Source: Sorex araneus
Taxonomy: Eukaryota > Chordata > Mammalia > Eulipotyphla > Soricidae
Length of the DNA stretch: 64,000 nt
Direction: 5' to 3'
Assembly: GCF_027595985.1 (NCBI RefSeq)
Contig: NC_073302.1
Span: 12,135,811-12,199,810, forward strand
The stretch's first letter is position 1. Every line of letters begins with the position of its first letter. Both the position numbers and the translations under genes were made by a program. Of this stretch, positions 63,834 through 64,000 are shown piece after piece. The notes below the pieces were generated by a model. It was not told the origin of the DNA. It did not search any database and saw nothing but the letters and a program-made list of their open reading frames with translations.

Positions 63834-64000
63834 CTTTTTTTTTTTTTTTTTTGCTTTTTGGGTCACACCCAGCGATGCTCAGGGGTTACTCCTGGTTCTG
63901 CACTCAGGAATTACTCCTGGCAGTGCTTGGGGGACCATATAGGATGCCGGGGATCGAACCCGGGTCGGCCGCGTGTAAGGCAAACGCCCTACCCGCTGTG
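63834..64000 (-). mobile_element. SOR-type SINE, cut by the window edge
   Basis: Near-consensus antisense copy with a long T-run tail. The last bases of the head lie beyond the window. Confidence 0.95.

Overview
The window is vertebrate nuclear DNA, almost certainly from a shrew (Soricidae, probably Sorex). About 60 recognisable copies of a tRNA-headed SINE are scattered over both strands. Their body matches, from memory, the SOR family of shrews. The deeper layer is ordinary placental-mammal fossil DNA: MIR, L2, MLT1-type MaLR LTRs, a Tigger1 (pogo) transposon, hAT-like fragments, and L1 3' ends carrying the typical ORF2 C-terminus. The species assignment rests on remembered SINE consensus and was not searched.

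The window is overwhelmingly intergenic or intronic. I found no protein-coding gene I can name. The only protein-derived locus identified with confidence is a processed pseudogene of ribosomal protein S3A (eS1) on the minus strand at 52241-53389, split by two later SINE insertions. Nearly all long open frames are microsatellite translations, SINE translations or chance frames in GC-rich DNA.

Layout. 1-23 kb is the GC-richer part: a 39/38-bp minisatellite (9475-9808), expanded GGAA/CCTT tracts, and a TATA-less CpG island at about 22.0-23.1 kb. The island contains a strong minus-strand splice donor, so it is probably the promoter and first exon of a gene transcribed leftward. Two minus-strand segments near 6.3-6.8 kb have good splice signals and compatible reading phase and could belong to that or another transcript. 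Two CTCF-like motifs flank them on one side (5.2 and 6.1 kb). 23-64 kb is AT-richer and dense in retroposons, with the Tigger1 copy at 25.5-26.1 kb, L1 ends at 39, 44 and 47-48 kb, three MLT1 fragments, and the RPS3A pseudogene.

The most interesting content is the retroposon biology. (1) Two SINE types share one tRNA-like head. One has an A-rich tail. The other has an unrelated tail that ends in ATACAGTG-type short repeats with no poly(A). (2) A three-copy retroposon family shares its last ~100 bp with the local L1 3' end but has a different body; one copy has a 17-bp target-site duplication. (3) SINE A-tails have grown into 300-360-bp tetranucleotide arrays. (4) Some sites were hit twice, leaving three target-site copies. 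Approximate boundaries (about ±10 bp) apply to all old repeats.
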